64,000 bases of DNA from Roseomonas populi (lineage in GTDB: Bacteria > Pseudomonadota > Alphaproteobacteria > Acetobacterales > Acetobacteraceae). The stretch spans positions 1 through 64,000 of the forward strand of contig NZ_JANJOU010000009.1 in the NCBI RefSeq assembly GCF_024594815.1, given 5' to 3'. This document shows positions 47,158-55,470 of this stretch, in pieces; the stretch's first letter is position 1, and the number at the start of each line of letters is the position of its first letter. A program made the position numbers and the translations under genes. A model generated the notes under the pieces. It searched no databases and was not told the DNA's origin. It saw only the letters and a list, made by a program, of their open reading frames with translations.

Positions 47158-47190
47158 ATGACCGTTTCCGCATGATCGTCTCCGCATGAT
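47158..47190 (+). repeat. Three-copy 14 bp repeat carrying overlapping start codons
   Basis: ATG codons stand at 47158, 47172 and 47186, exactly 14 bp apart, each starting a near-identical unit (ATGACCGTTTCCGC, ATGATCGTCTCCGC, ATGATCGTCTACGG). The first two open five-codon frames (MTVSA and MIVSA) whose TGA stop overlaps the next ATG. The third ATG starts the long downstream gene. Confidence 0.75.
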
Positions 47191-48934
47191 CGTCTACGGC
47201 GACGGGCCCCGGCGCGAGGACCCGCGCGCGAAGCTGGCAATCCTGGCAGATCTGCTGCGGGGTCTTTCGGCGGAACCGCCCGGGCTGGCCCGCCACGCCG
47301 CCCTCGTCGGCGCGCTGATCGAGGCGGGGGAACTCGCCCAGGCCCTGGCCGACGCCACCTTCGCCGAGCGTGGCTTCGACGCCCCCTCTCCGACTGACGA
47401 CGCCGCCATGGCCCTACTGATGGCCGTCGCTCACAGCGCCTGGCTCTCCTGGCAGTCCGGCTTCACACAAGCCGGCCCGGTGCCTGAAGCTGAGCTCACC
47501 GCGCTCTCCACCCGGCCCATGCCGGCCACTGTCGAGCCCCGCAGCGCGGAAGGCTTCGCCTATTACGCCCTCTACCCCGAGGCCTTTGGCTTGGCCGCCG
47601 CCGCCCTGCCCCCTGCGCCGCGCGTGATCGGCCTGCGCTCCATCGGCACCACCCTGGCCGCGATGGTGGCCGCCGCGCGCGGTACGGGGGCGCCGGTCAC
47701 GGTCCGGCCGGTGGGGCACCCCTTCCGGCGGGAACTGGCCCTGGCGCCGGAACTCGCCGCTGCCCTGCTGGCCAATCCCGCCGCCTTCGCCATCGTGGAC
47801 GAGGGTCCGGGCCTCTCCGGCAGCAGCTTCGGCGCCGCGATGGACTTCCTGCAGGGCGGCGGCGTCCCCCTTCCCCGCATCCACCTCCTCCCCGGCCATG
47901 GCGGCGCGCCCGGGCCCGAGGCGGGCGAGGCCGCGCGGGCGCGCTGGGACCGGATGGCGCGCCACCCCGCATCCCTCGAGTGCCTTCTGCTCACCGCCGA
48001 ACGCCCCGAGCATCGGCTGGAAAGCTGGGCATCCGCCCTTCTCGGCCCCGCAGAGGTCCCGATGGAGGAGATCTCCGGCGGCGCCTGGCGCGCCCGGCGC
48101 TTCCCCTCCAAAGCCGAATGGCCGCCCCTCCACCCCTTCATGGAGCGGCGCAAGTTCCTGTTCCGCGCCCGCGGCGGCGCCTGGATGCTGAAGTTCGCGG
48201 GCCTGGGCCGCCACGGCGAAGCCGCCGCGGCCCGCGCCCGTCATCTCCACGCCGCAGGCTTCACGCCGGAGCCCGCCGGCCTGCTCCACGGCTTCCTGGC
48301 CGAGCGGTGGATGGATGATGCGGGGCCCCTGAACCCCGCCACGGCGGACCGCCCCGCCCTGCTGGCCCATCTCGGCCGCTATCTCGGCTTCCGCGCCCGG
48401 ACCATGCCCGCCGAAGCGGGCGCGGGGGCCGGGGACCTTCTGGCCATGGCCCGCCAGAACACGCTGGAGGCCCTGGATGAGGCTGCGGCCGCCCGCCTGG
48501 ACAGCTGGGCCCCGCAGATCCCGGCCCTGGAGGCCGCGATGCGTCGTGTCTGGACCGACAACCGCCCGCACGCCTGGGAATGGCTGGTGTTGCCGAGCGG
48601 GCGGCTGCTGAAGGCGGATGCCGTGGACCACGCGGCGGCGCACGACCTGATCGGCGCCCAGGACATCGCCTGGGACGTGGCCGGCGCCGCCGTGGAGCTG
48701 GACCTCACCAACACCGAACGGGACGCGTTGGCCGAAGCGGTAGGCCGCGAGGCCGGGCGGGCCGTGAACCCCGCCCTGCTGGCCTTCCTGACCCCCTGCT
48801 ACCTCGCCTTCCAGCTCGGCTACTACACCATGGCCGCGGACGCGCTGGGCTGGAACCCGCCCGAGGCCGAGCGCGCCCGCGCCGCCACCCGCCGCTACGC
48901 GGCAGGGCTGGAGCGGGCCCTACCGCGCGGGTAG
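47186..48934 (+). CDS. Phosphoribosyltransferase-like and kinase-like fusion protein
   Basis: A 582-residue protein of unknown function. The first third contains a PRTase-type core: RVIGLRSIGTTLAAMVAAA (147-164) and FAIVDEGPGLSGSSF (201-215), which matches the PRPP-loop pattern of two acidic residues then a Gly/Ser-rich turn. From about 320 the protein resembles an aminoglycoside phosphotransferase-like kinase: AWMLKFAGLGRHGEAAAARA (Lys336), then DNRPHAWEWLVLPSGRLLKAD (458-478) and LIGAQDIAWDVAGAAVE (488-504). The canonical HGD catalytic triplet is missing. It is the last gene of the rightward arm and overlaps the next convergent gene by 15 bp. Confidence 0.7.
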   Translation: MIVYGDGPRREDPRAKLAILADLLRGLSAEPPGLARHAALVGALIEAGELAQALADATFAERGFDAPSPTDDAAMALLMAVAHSAWLSWQSGFTQAGPVPEAELTALSTRPMPATVEPRSAEGFAYYALYPEAFGLAAAALPPAPRVIGLRSIGTTLAAMVAAARGTGAPVTVRPVGHPFRRELALAPELAAALLANPAAFAIVDEGPGLSGSSFGAAMDFLQGGGVPLPRIHLLPGHGGAPGPEAGEAARARWDRMARHPASLECLLLTAERPEHRLESWASALLGPAEVPMEEISGGAWRARRFPSKAEWPPLHPFMERRKFLFRARGGAWMLKFAGLGRHGEAAAARARHLHAAGFTPEPAGLLHGFLAERWMDDAGPLNPATADRPALLAHLGRYLGFRARTMPAEAGAGAGDLLAMARQNTLEALDEAAAARLDSWAPQIPALEAAMRRVWTDNRPHAWEWLVLPSGRLLKADAVDHAAAHDLIGAQDIAWDVAGAAVELDLTNTERDALAEAVGREAGRAVNPALLAFLTPCYLAFQLGYYTMAADALGWNPPEAERARAATRRYAAGLERALPRG

Positions 48935-49726
48935 CCCGCTCCCGCCCCGCAGCTTGCGAAGCAGCGCATCGATCCCCAGCGCGACGGTCGTGACAACGAT
49001 CAGCAGGGTAGAGACGGCGGCGATGGTCGGCTCCACCTCCAGCAGCAGGCTGTTCCAGATCCGCACGGGCAGCGTCTCCGAGCGGAAGCCCGCGAGGAAG
49101 ATGGAGATCACCAGCTCGTCGAAGGAGGTGAGAAAGGCGAAGAGAGCGGCCGAGATCACCCCCGGCAGCGCCAGCGGCAGCACCACGCGCCGGAACACGC
49201 CCCAGCGCGTGCAGCCGAAGACCATCGCCGCTCGCTCCAGCACCGGGTCCACCGTGCGCAGCGCGGATTGCAGGATCACCAGCACCACCGGCAGCGCCAC
49301 CACGGAATGTGCCACCGCGATCCAGGGGCGCACTCCCACCAGCCCCATCCGGGCGGAGAGGAAGTACACCGCCACCGCCGTGATCACGTGCGGCACGATC
49401 ACCGGCGTCAGCAGCAGCGCCGCCACCACACGCTTGAAGGGGAACTGCGCCCGCACCATCGCGTAGGCCGCGAGGAATCCCAGCAGGGTGGAGAGAAAGG
49501 AGGCCATCGCGCCGATCATCAGCGAGTTGACGATGGCCTGCCGCCAGCGCGGATCGCCCAGGAAGCGCTCATACCAACGGACGGAGAGGCTCTCCGGCGG
49601 GAACTTCAGGTAGCCATCGCCGGAGAAGGAGGCGATGGCGACGATGACGATCGGCGCGAGCATCCCCGCGCAAAGCAGCACCACCAGCACCTTCAGCAAG
49701 GTGGCGCGGATCACCGGCCCGTTCAT
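48920..49726 (-). CDS. ABC transporter permease (PotC-like)
   Basis: A 268-residue polyamine-type permease with about six membrane segments. The EAA loop reads ERAAMVFGCTRWGVFRRVVLPLALPGVISA. The ATG overlaps the stop of the partner permease gene (ATGA). Last gene of the leftward operon; its 3' end overlaps that of the convergent fusion gene. The frame is open upstream, but that part lies in another gene. Confidence 0.93.
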   Translation of the reverse strand: MNGPVIRATLLKVLVVLLCAGMLAPIVIVAIASFSGDGYLKFPPESLSVRWYERFLGDPRWRQAIVNSLMIGAMASFLSTLLGFLAAYAMVRAQFPFKRVVAALLLTPVIVPHVITAVAVYFLSARMGLVGVRPWIAVAHSVVALPVVLVILQSALRTVDPVLERAAMVFGCTRWGVFRRVVLPLALPGVISAALFAFLTSFDELVISIFLAGFRSETLPVRIWNSLLLEVEPTIAAVSTLLIVVTTVALGIDALLRKLRGGSGLPAR

Positions 49727-50559
49727 CGCACCGCCTCCCCGGGTTCGGCAAAGCGGCTGTACACGGCGTAGAGCGCCAGCGTGACCACCAGCAGCACGAT
49801 CGTCATCAGCGCGGCGGATGGCCAGTTCTGGGTGATCTCCACCTCCCGCTCGATCAGCATGGCGATCATCACGTCGCTCGGCCCGCCCATCAGGGCCGGC
49901 GTCACGAAGAAGCCGATGGCCAGGATGAAAGTGATCAGTACGCCCGCCACCACCCCGTGCAGCGTCAGCGGCATGAAGACCTTGCGGAACACCTGCGCGG
50001 GGGATGCGCCCATCCCCTCTGCCGCCTGCATCAGCCGCGGGTCCACCGCCTTCATCGCGGCGAATAGCGTCAGCACCATGTAGGGCAGCAGCACGTAGGT
50101 CATGCCAATGATGACCCCCGTGCGGTTGTAGAGGAGGTTCACCGGCTCCCCCACCAGCCCCAGCCCGAGCAGGATCTGGTTGATCAGCCCGTTCCGCCCC
50201 AGCAGCACCATCCAGGCATAGGTGCGGACGATGGTGCTGGTGAAGTAGGGCAGCACGATGCAGAGCAGGATGGCCGTGAACACCCAGCCCCTGGCGCGGG
50301 ACAGCGCGTAGGACATGGGGTAGCCGATCACCAGCACCAGCAGCGTCACCACCACCCCGATCCAGCCGGTGGTGACGAGGGAGCGGCTGATGGCGCCGGA
50401 AAGCAGCACGTCCTCCGCTTCCGTCAGGATCTCGGACCACGTGCCGAGTTCCGAGATGGAGGCGTGCAGGAACCAGCCAATCGGGAAGAGGAACAGCCCC
50501 GCCAGCAGGAGCAGCGCGGGCGCCAGAAGCAGCCAGGCGGTGGGGATGCGGACGGGCAT
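49723..50559 (-). CDS. ABC transporter permease (PotB-like)
   Basis: A 278-residue permease of the spermidine/putrescine importer family. It has a short N-terminal cytoplasmic tail, six hydrophobic spans and the EAA loop MQAAEGMGASPAQVFRKVFMPLTLHG. It starts 4 bp after the ATPase stop. With the PotC-like partner it forms the membrane channel. Confidence 0.93.
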   Translation of the reverse strand: MPVRIPTAWLLLAPALLLLAGLFLFPIGWFLHASISELGTWSEILTEAEDVLLSGAISRSLVTTGWIGVVVTLLVLVIGYPMSYALSRARGWVFTAILLCIVLPYFTSTIVRTYAWMVLLGRNGLINQILLGLGLVGEPVNLLYNRTGVIIGMTYVLLPYMVLTLFAAMKAVDPRLMQAAEGMGASPAQVFRKVFMPLTLHGVVAGVLITFILAIGFFVTPALMGGPSDVMIAMLIEREVEITQNWPSAALMTIVLLVVTLALYAVYSRFAEPGEAVR

Positions 50560-50563
50560 CGCG

Positions 50564-51625
50564 TCAGGCCGCCAGCAGCCGGCTATCCTCGGCGCGCCAG
50601 GAGAGGCGCACGGGATCGCCCGGCGCGTGCAGCGCCGCGCCCGCGCCGTTGGCGGTGTCGCAGAGCACGGTCGCGCCCTCCGCCACCTCCACCTGATAGC
50701 GCACGATGTTGCCGAGGAAGGATGCGTGGCGCACCTGGCCCGGCAGGGTGTTCGGCGCGCCGTCCGCCCCGCCCGCCGCGATGCTCACCTTCTCCGGCCG
50801 AACGAAGAGCAGACCGTCCGAGGCGCCCAGCGCGCCCGCGCCCGCATCAATCCGCGTCCCGCCCGGCCCCGCCACCGCATTGCCGTCGCGCCGCGCCTTC
50901 AGCAGATTCGCCTCGCCCAGGAAGGCGGCGACGAAGCTGGAATCCGGCTTCTCGTACACCTCCCGCGGCGGCCCCATCTGCGCGATCCGGCCGCGATTCA
51001 TGATCGCGATCCGGTCGGACATGGTCAGCGCCTCCTCCTGGTCATGGGTGACGTAGATCACCGTCATGCCCAGCCGGCGGGAAATCTCCTTGATCTCCAC
51101 CTGCATGTGGTAGCGCAGGTTCTTATCCAGCGCGCCCAGCGGCTCATCCATCAGCACCACGGGCGGGTGCGCCACGATGGCGCGCGCCAGCGCCACGCGC
51201 TGCTGCTGCCCGCCGGAGAGCTGCCGGGCGTAGCGCCCCTCGAACCCCTCCAGCTTCACCATCGCCATCGCATCCGCCACGCGGCGGGCGATCTCGGCCT
51301 TCGGCGCGCGCTTCACCGTCAGCGGGAAGGCCACGTTCTCCGCCACGTTCAGGTGCGGGAAGATGGCATAGTTCTGGAACACCATGCCCAGCCCTCGCCC
51401 ACGCGGCGGCACCCTGGTCATGTCCTGCCCGCTCAGCATCACGCGCCCCTCATCCGGCACGACGAAGCCCGCCAGCATGGAGAGCGTGGTCGTCTTGCCG
51501 GAGCCGGAAGGGCCGAGCAGGGTGAAGAACTCGCCCGGAGCGATGGTGACGGACACGTCCGCCACCACCGTCTCCGAACCGTACCGCTTCGTCACGCCCT
51601 CGAGGGCGACGGAACCCGCCGTCAC
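50564..51625 (-). CDS. ABC transporter ATPase (PotA-like)
   Basis: A 353-residue ATPase. Walker A GPSGSGKTT, signature LSGGQQQR, Walker B VVLMDEPLGALD and switch YVTHDQEEA are intact; a C-terminal TOBE domain follows (about residues 270-353). The GTG at 51625 overlaps the binding-protein stop (GTGA); 19 open codons upstream are not needed. It energises the PotB/PotC-like pair. Confidence 0.94.
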   Translation of the reverse strand: MTAGSVALEGVTKRYGSETVVADVSVTIAPGEFFTLLGPSGSGKTTTLSMLAGFVVPDEGRVMLSGQDMTRVPPRGRGLGMVFQNYAIFPHLNVAENVAFPLTVKRAPKAEIARRVADAMAMVKLEGFEGRYARQLSGGQQQRVALARAIVAHPPVVLMDEPLGALDKNLRYHMQVEIKEISRRLGMTVIYVTHDQEEALTMSDRIAIMNRGRIAQMGPPREVYEKPDSSFVAAFLGEANLLKARRDGNAVAGPGGTRIDAGAGALGASDGLLFVRPEKVSIAAGGADGAPNTLPGQVRHASFLGNIVRYQVEVAEGATVLCDTANGAGAALHAPGDPVRLSWRAEDSRLLAA

Positions 51626-52674
51626 TTCTGGACCCAGCGCGACCACTGGCGGTTCACCCGGTCCCGGTTGTCCTCCCACCACTCGTTGTTCTGGTAGAAG
51701 CCGGTCTGGGTGGAGCGCGGGCCGCCCGGGGCGCGCGCCCTCTCCTCTTCGGTCATCAGCGGGAAGGACTTCGTGTTCGTCGGGCCGTAGATCAGGTCCC
51801 GCGCGTACTTCGCCTGCACCTCGGCCTGGAGCATGTAGTCGGCCAGGAGCTGCGCACCCGCCACGTTGCGGGCGTCCTTGAAGATGCCCATCGCCTGCAC
51901 CTGGATCATGTGCTCGTTCCAGGTATAGGCCAGCGGGGCCCCACGATCGATCAGCACCTGCAGGCGGCCGTTCCAGATGGACCCGGCGACCACTTCCTTG
52001 TCGGACAGCATCTGGGCGGAGAGCGCGCCCGTGTCCCAGAAGCGGCGGATCTGCGGGCGGATGCGGTCCATCACCCGCAGCGCGCGCTCCACGTCCAGCG
52101 GGTAGAGCTTGTCCTTAGGCACACCATCCGCCAGCAGCGCGAACTCCAGATGCGCGGAGCCGGAGGCCATGTCGCCCAGCATGCGCGGCCCGGGGAACTT
52201 GCCGGCATCCCAGAACTGCGCCCAGCTATCCGGTGCGCCGTTCGGGAAGGCTTCCTTGCTGTATCCCAGCACGGTGCAATAGACGAAGTTCGAGACCCGG
52301 TTCGCGGATTTCAGCTCCGGCGAGATGTCCTCCGGCTTCGTCCAGCGCCACTTGTCGTAGGCGATCGGCGCCAGCGCGCCCATGCGGTCCAGCGTCAGCA
52401 ACTGGCCGGCGCCCGTGTCGATCAGGTCCAGCTCCACGTTCCCCGCGCGGAACATGGCCAGCAGCTTCGCGCTGGTGGCCGCCACGGGGCGCACGGTGAT
52501 GCCGGTTTCCCTCGTGAAGGGCTCGTACACGTACTTCCGCATCACGTCGTCATAGGTGCCGCCCGGCGTGCGGACGATCACCTCGCCCGCCGCCAGAGCG
52601 GGGCGGGCAACGAAGGGTGCCGCCAGGGCGGTTCCCAGAAGCAGGCGCCTGTTCAGGCGGATCAGGTCTGTCAT
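51622..52674 (-). CDS. Polyamine-type ABC transporter substrate-binding protein (PotD-like)
   Basis: A 350-residue periplasmic binding protein. The twin-arginine-like signal is LNRRLLLGTALAAPFVARPALA, and the mature protein begins AGEVIVRTPGGTYDDVMRKY. The pattern (VSNFVYCTVLGYSKEAF; GSIWNGRLQVLIDRGAPLAYTW) matches the PotD/solute-binding family 1 group. The ligand may be a polyamine, opine or amino-acid derivative, judged from the oxidase genes in the operon. Confidence 0.9.
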   Translation of the reverse strand: MTDLIRLNRRLLLGTALAAPFVARPALAAGEVIVRTPGGTYDDVMRKYVYEPFTRETGITVRPVAATSAKLLAMFRAGNVELDLIDTGAGQLLTLDRMGALAPIAYDKWRWTKPEDISPELKSANRVSNFVYCTVLGYSKEAFPNGAPDSWAQFWDAGKFPGPRMLGDMASGSAHLEFALLADGVPKDKLYPLDVERALRVMDRIRPQIRRFWDTGALSAQMLSDKEVVAGSIWNGRLQVLIDRGAPLAYTWNEHMIQVQAMGIFKDARNVAGAQLLADYMLQAEVQAKYARDLIYGPTNTKSFPLMTEEERARAPGGPRSTQTGFYQNNEWWEDNRDRVNRQWSRWVQK

Positions 52675-52700
52675 GCGTCGCCCCTTTCGAATGGCTTGTG

Positions 52701-53945
52701 TCAGTGGAAGCGAGAGATGGAATAGGGAGCCATGTCGATGGGCGCCGTGTCTCCAAGAATCGTGCCGGCTACCAGCCTTCCGCTCGGCGGGCCGCCCGTC
52801 ATCCCGAAATGGCCGTGGCCGAAGCAGAGATGCAGGCCAGGGCGGCCCGGCACGGGACCCAGTACCGGCAAGCTGTCCGGCGTGGAAGGGCGGAACCCCA
52901 TCCAGAGCTTCGGCTCGCCCGCCTGGATGTCCGGGAACAGCCCGCGCAGCTGCGTCATCAGCCGCTGCGCCCGCCGCTCGTCCGGCGCCGCGTCCAGCCC
53001 GGCAATCTCCACCGTGCCGGCAACGCGCAGCCCTTCCGCCATCGGCGTCACGCCGAAATTTCCGGATTTGTAGAGGATGGGCAGCTTCGGCGCGAAGCTG
53101 GGGTCCGGCAGCATCAGGTGGTAGCCCCGCTCCGTCTCCAGCGGCACGCGGATGCCCAGCGGGTCGAGCAGCAGGCGCGACCAGGCACCGCCCGCCACCA
53201 CCACATGCTCCGCGCGGTGGTTGTCCGTGTTCGTCATCACCAGCCAGCCCCCGCCCTCCTGCGGGATCAGCTTCATGGCGCGCTGCGGCAGGATGGTGCC
53301 GCCCGCCTCCAGGAACAGCTCGCCCAGGCGGCGCACGGCCTGCGGCGGGCTGATCGTCTGCCCATTCCCCGGCACCAGCAGCCCGCGCGAGACTTGGCGC
53401 GCAATGCCGGGGAAGAACTGGCGCAGATCATCCGCGCCCAGCACCTCAGCCTTGATGCCGTGACGCTCCCGCAGCCCGCGCTCCAGCGCGGCGCCCGGCG
53501 TCTCCTCCGCCTCGTCCCAGATCTGCACCTGGCCGTTGCGGCGGAACAGCTCGGAATAGAGCTCGGCCCCCAGCAAGCCGCGCCAATCATCAAAGGCCGG
53601 TGCGTGCAGCGCGCGCATGGCGTCCGACACGGCGAGGACACGGTCCATCCTCCCCGCCCTGATCCAGCGCGCCAGCCAGGGCGCCGCCTTCGGCAGATAG
53701 GCCGGGCGCACCGCCAGCGGCCCCAGCGGATCGCCGAGCCAGGACGGCACCTTCCGCAGCATCCCCGGCAGCGCGATCGGCACCACCGTCTCCGCGCTGA
53801 TCAGCCCGGCATTGCCGAAGGAGGCGCCGCCCGCGGGCCCCAGCGGGTCGATCACCGTCACGTCCCGCCCCGCGCGCCGCAGGGGCAGCGCCGTGGAGAG
53901 CCCGGCGACGCCCGCGCCGAGAACGATGACCCGCCCGCCCGCCAT
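52701..53945 (-). CDS. FAD-dependent D-amino acid dehydrogenase-like oxidoreductase
   Basis: A 414-residue DadA/DAO-family flavoprotein. FAD binds at VIVLGAGVAGLSTALPLRRAG with the following SFGNAGLIS block typical of DadA. The C-terminal FGHGHFGMTGGPPSGRL is the second FAD contact. It would oxidise an amine or D-amino acid to an imine, which the adjacent RidA protein hydrolyses. Its ATG overlaps the RidA stop (TGATG). Confidence 0.9.
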   Translation of the reverse strand: MAGGRVIVLGAGVAGLSTALPLRRAGRDVTVIDPLGPAGGASFGNAGLISAETVVPIALPGMLRKVPSWLGDPLGPLAVRPAYLPKAAPWLARWIRAGRMDRVLAVSDAMRALHAPAFDDWRGLLGAELYSELFRRNGQVQIWDEAEETPGAALERGLRERHGIKAEVLGADDLRQFFPGIARQVSRGLLVPGNGQTISPPQAVRRLGELFLEAGGTILPQRAMKLIPQEGGGWLVMTNTDNHRAEHVVVAGGAWSRLLLDPLGIRVPLETERGYHLMLPDPSFAPKLPILYKSGNFGVTPMAEGLRVAGTVEIAGLDAAPDERRAQRLMTQLRGLFPDIQAGEPKLWMGFRPSTPDSLPVLGPVPGRPGLHLCFGHGHFGMTGGPPSGRLVAGTILGDTAPIDMAPYSISRFH

Positions 53946-54322
53946 CAGCCGAGCTGCGCCGTCGCGATCAGCTCGATCCGCATGCCCGGCGCCAGCAGCT
54001 CCTTCACCACCACCGTCGCGCGGCAGGGATAGGGCTCGGCGAAGAACTCGCGGTACACCGCGTTCATCCCGGCGGCGTCGGAGGGCTCGATCAGGTAGAT
54101 CTGGCAGAGCATCACGTCCGCCATCGTGCCGCCCGCGGCTTCCACCGCCATCCGCAGGTTCTCCAGCGTGCGCCGGGTCTGGGTGGCGATGTCGCCCTCT
54201 ACGATGGCGCCGGTCTGCGGATCCTTCGGGATCTGCGCGGTGATGATGGTGCCGCCCTTCTTCACCGTGCCGCTGATCGGCCCCTTGGACTTGATAATGC
54301 CCGTCTCGACGGCCTCGAACAT
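53945..54322 (-). CDS. RidA/YjgF-family enamine/imine deaminase
   Basis: A 125-residue RidA-family protein, which hydrolyses reactive imines released by amino-acid oxidases. The family features TRRTLENLRMAVEAAGGTMADVMLCQIYL and the substrate-binding Arg in PYPCRATVVVKELL are present. The ATG at 54322 lies 11 bp after the M24 gene's stop. The frame is open far upstream, inside the M24 gene, but that part is not coding. It sits between two oxidases, which fits its role. Confidence 0.92.
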   Translation of the reverse strand: MFEAVETGIIKSKGPISGTVKKGGTIITAQIPKDPQTGAIVEGDIATQTRRTLENLRMAVEAAGGTMADVMLCQIYLIEPSDAAGMNAVYREFFAEPYPCRATVVVKELLAPGMRIELIATAQLG

Positions 54323-54333
54323 GCGCGTTCCCC

Positions 54334-55470
54334 TCAGCGGTTGACCAGCAGCGTGCGCGGCAGGTGCGTCAGCAGCTCCGGTCCGGTCTCCGTGACCAGA
54401 ACCGATTCGCTGAGCGCCGCCCCACCCGCGGACGCATACACATGCATCACCATGCCCGCTTCCAGAACCCACTTCGCGCCGGGATGGAAGATGCGGGTGA
54501 AGTCGCTCGTGCGCGGCCCGGCATCGCCGTAGAGGCCCAGCGTATAGGCGGTGATGTTGTCGTAGCTGCTCCGCAGCCCGGAACGGATCACGCCCTCCCG
54601 CAGGATGGCGTCCACCTCCTCCGCCACCGCGCCCGGCTTCATCGCGGTGATCTGCGCGTCCTGCAGCTCCCGCAGGATCTCCGTCGCCCGCAGCCGGTCC
54701 GGCTCCGGTTCGCCCAGCACCACGCAGCGCATGATGCGGGAGGAGTAGCCGTAGATGCGCGGCGTCAACTCGATGTGGACCACGTCGCCCTGCACCAGCA
54801 GGTCGTCGCCCAGGTGCCCGTGCAGGAAGTCCCAGCCCCGCCCCGCCGTGATCGGCCCGGGGCGGTAGGGATCGCCGCCCATCTCCACGAAGGTGGATTG
54901 CGCCACTCGCGCCGCGTCGCGCTGCGTTCCGCCGGGCACGCATACGGCGGCCGCGCGGCGCGTCGCCTCGTCCGCGATGGCGGCCGCGCGCCGCAGCAGC
55001 TCGATCTCGGCGGGCGACTTGATGAGGCGAAGCTCCGCCACCACCGCGCCGATATCCACGAAGCGGGCCTTCGGTAGCGCCTTCCGCATCGCCTCGAGCC
55101 GCGCGATGGAGGTGCCGTAGCTCTCGAAGTCCAGCCCGATCGTCGCCGTCTCCAGCCCCCGCGCGCGCAGCGCATCCGCCAGGACCGGGATCGGGTCCTC
55201 CCAATCGCGGTAGGTCGGGATGTCCGCAATCCAGGTCCGCTGCTCGCATACGCCAGCATCCAGCGCGCGGATCAGGAAGAAGGGATCTGCCTCCACCGGC
55301 AGCAGCACGCAGCGCCAGCGGTTGGCCGAACTCCCGAAGCCCGAGACCCAGGTCATCGCCTCGATCTCGTCGAACAGCGCGGCATCGACCCCCGCCGCGC
55401 GCAGCCTCGCCTTCACCCGCTCCACGCGGGCGGCGAACTCCTCGGCCGTGAAGTAGGGATGCGCGCCCAT
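54334..55470 (-). CDS. M24-family (creatinase/Xaa-Pro peptidase-like) protein with altered metal site
   Basis: A 378-residue pita-bread-fold protein: creatinase N-domain (VERVKARLRAAGVDAALFDE) and M24 C-domain (GDVVHIELTPRIYGYSS, LEAGMVMHVYASAGG). The dinuclear metal ligands of aminopeptidase P are mostly changed: the strand that normally carries Asp is HIEL, the second Asp is Arg in YSSRIMR, and the EP glutamate is Tyr in HVYAS. It therefore resembles metal-free creatinase-type hydrolases more than peptidases, and may split a C-N bond in the imported compound. ATG overlaps the oxidase stop (TGATG). Confidence 0.82.
   Translation of the reverse strand: MGAHPYFTAEEFAARVERVKARLRAAGVDAALFDEIEAMTWVSGFGSSANRWRCVLLPVEADPFFLIRALDAGVCEQRTWIADIPTYRDWEDPIPVLADALRARGLETATIGLDFESYGTSIARLEAMRKALPKARFVDIGAVVAELRLIKSPAEIELLRRAAAIADEATRRAAAVCVPGGTQRDAARVAQSTFVEMGGDPYRPGPITAGRGWDFLHGHLGDDLLVQGDVVHIELTPRIYGYSSRIMRCVVLGEPEPDRLRATEILRELQDAQITAMKPGAVAEEVDAILREGVIRSGLRSSYDNITAYTLGLYGDAGPRTSDFTRIFHPGAKWVLEAGMVMHVYASAGGAALSESVLVTETGPELLTHLPRTLLVNR

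Noticed and set aside
34794..48934. Capsule or O-antigen locus
   Set aside because: No flippase, polymerase, chain-length or ABC export genes and no initiating sugar-phosphate transferase are present; the inositol synthase points to a small conjugate.
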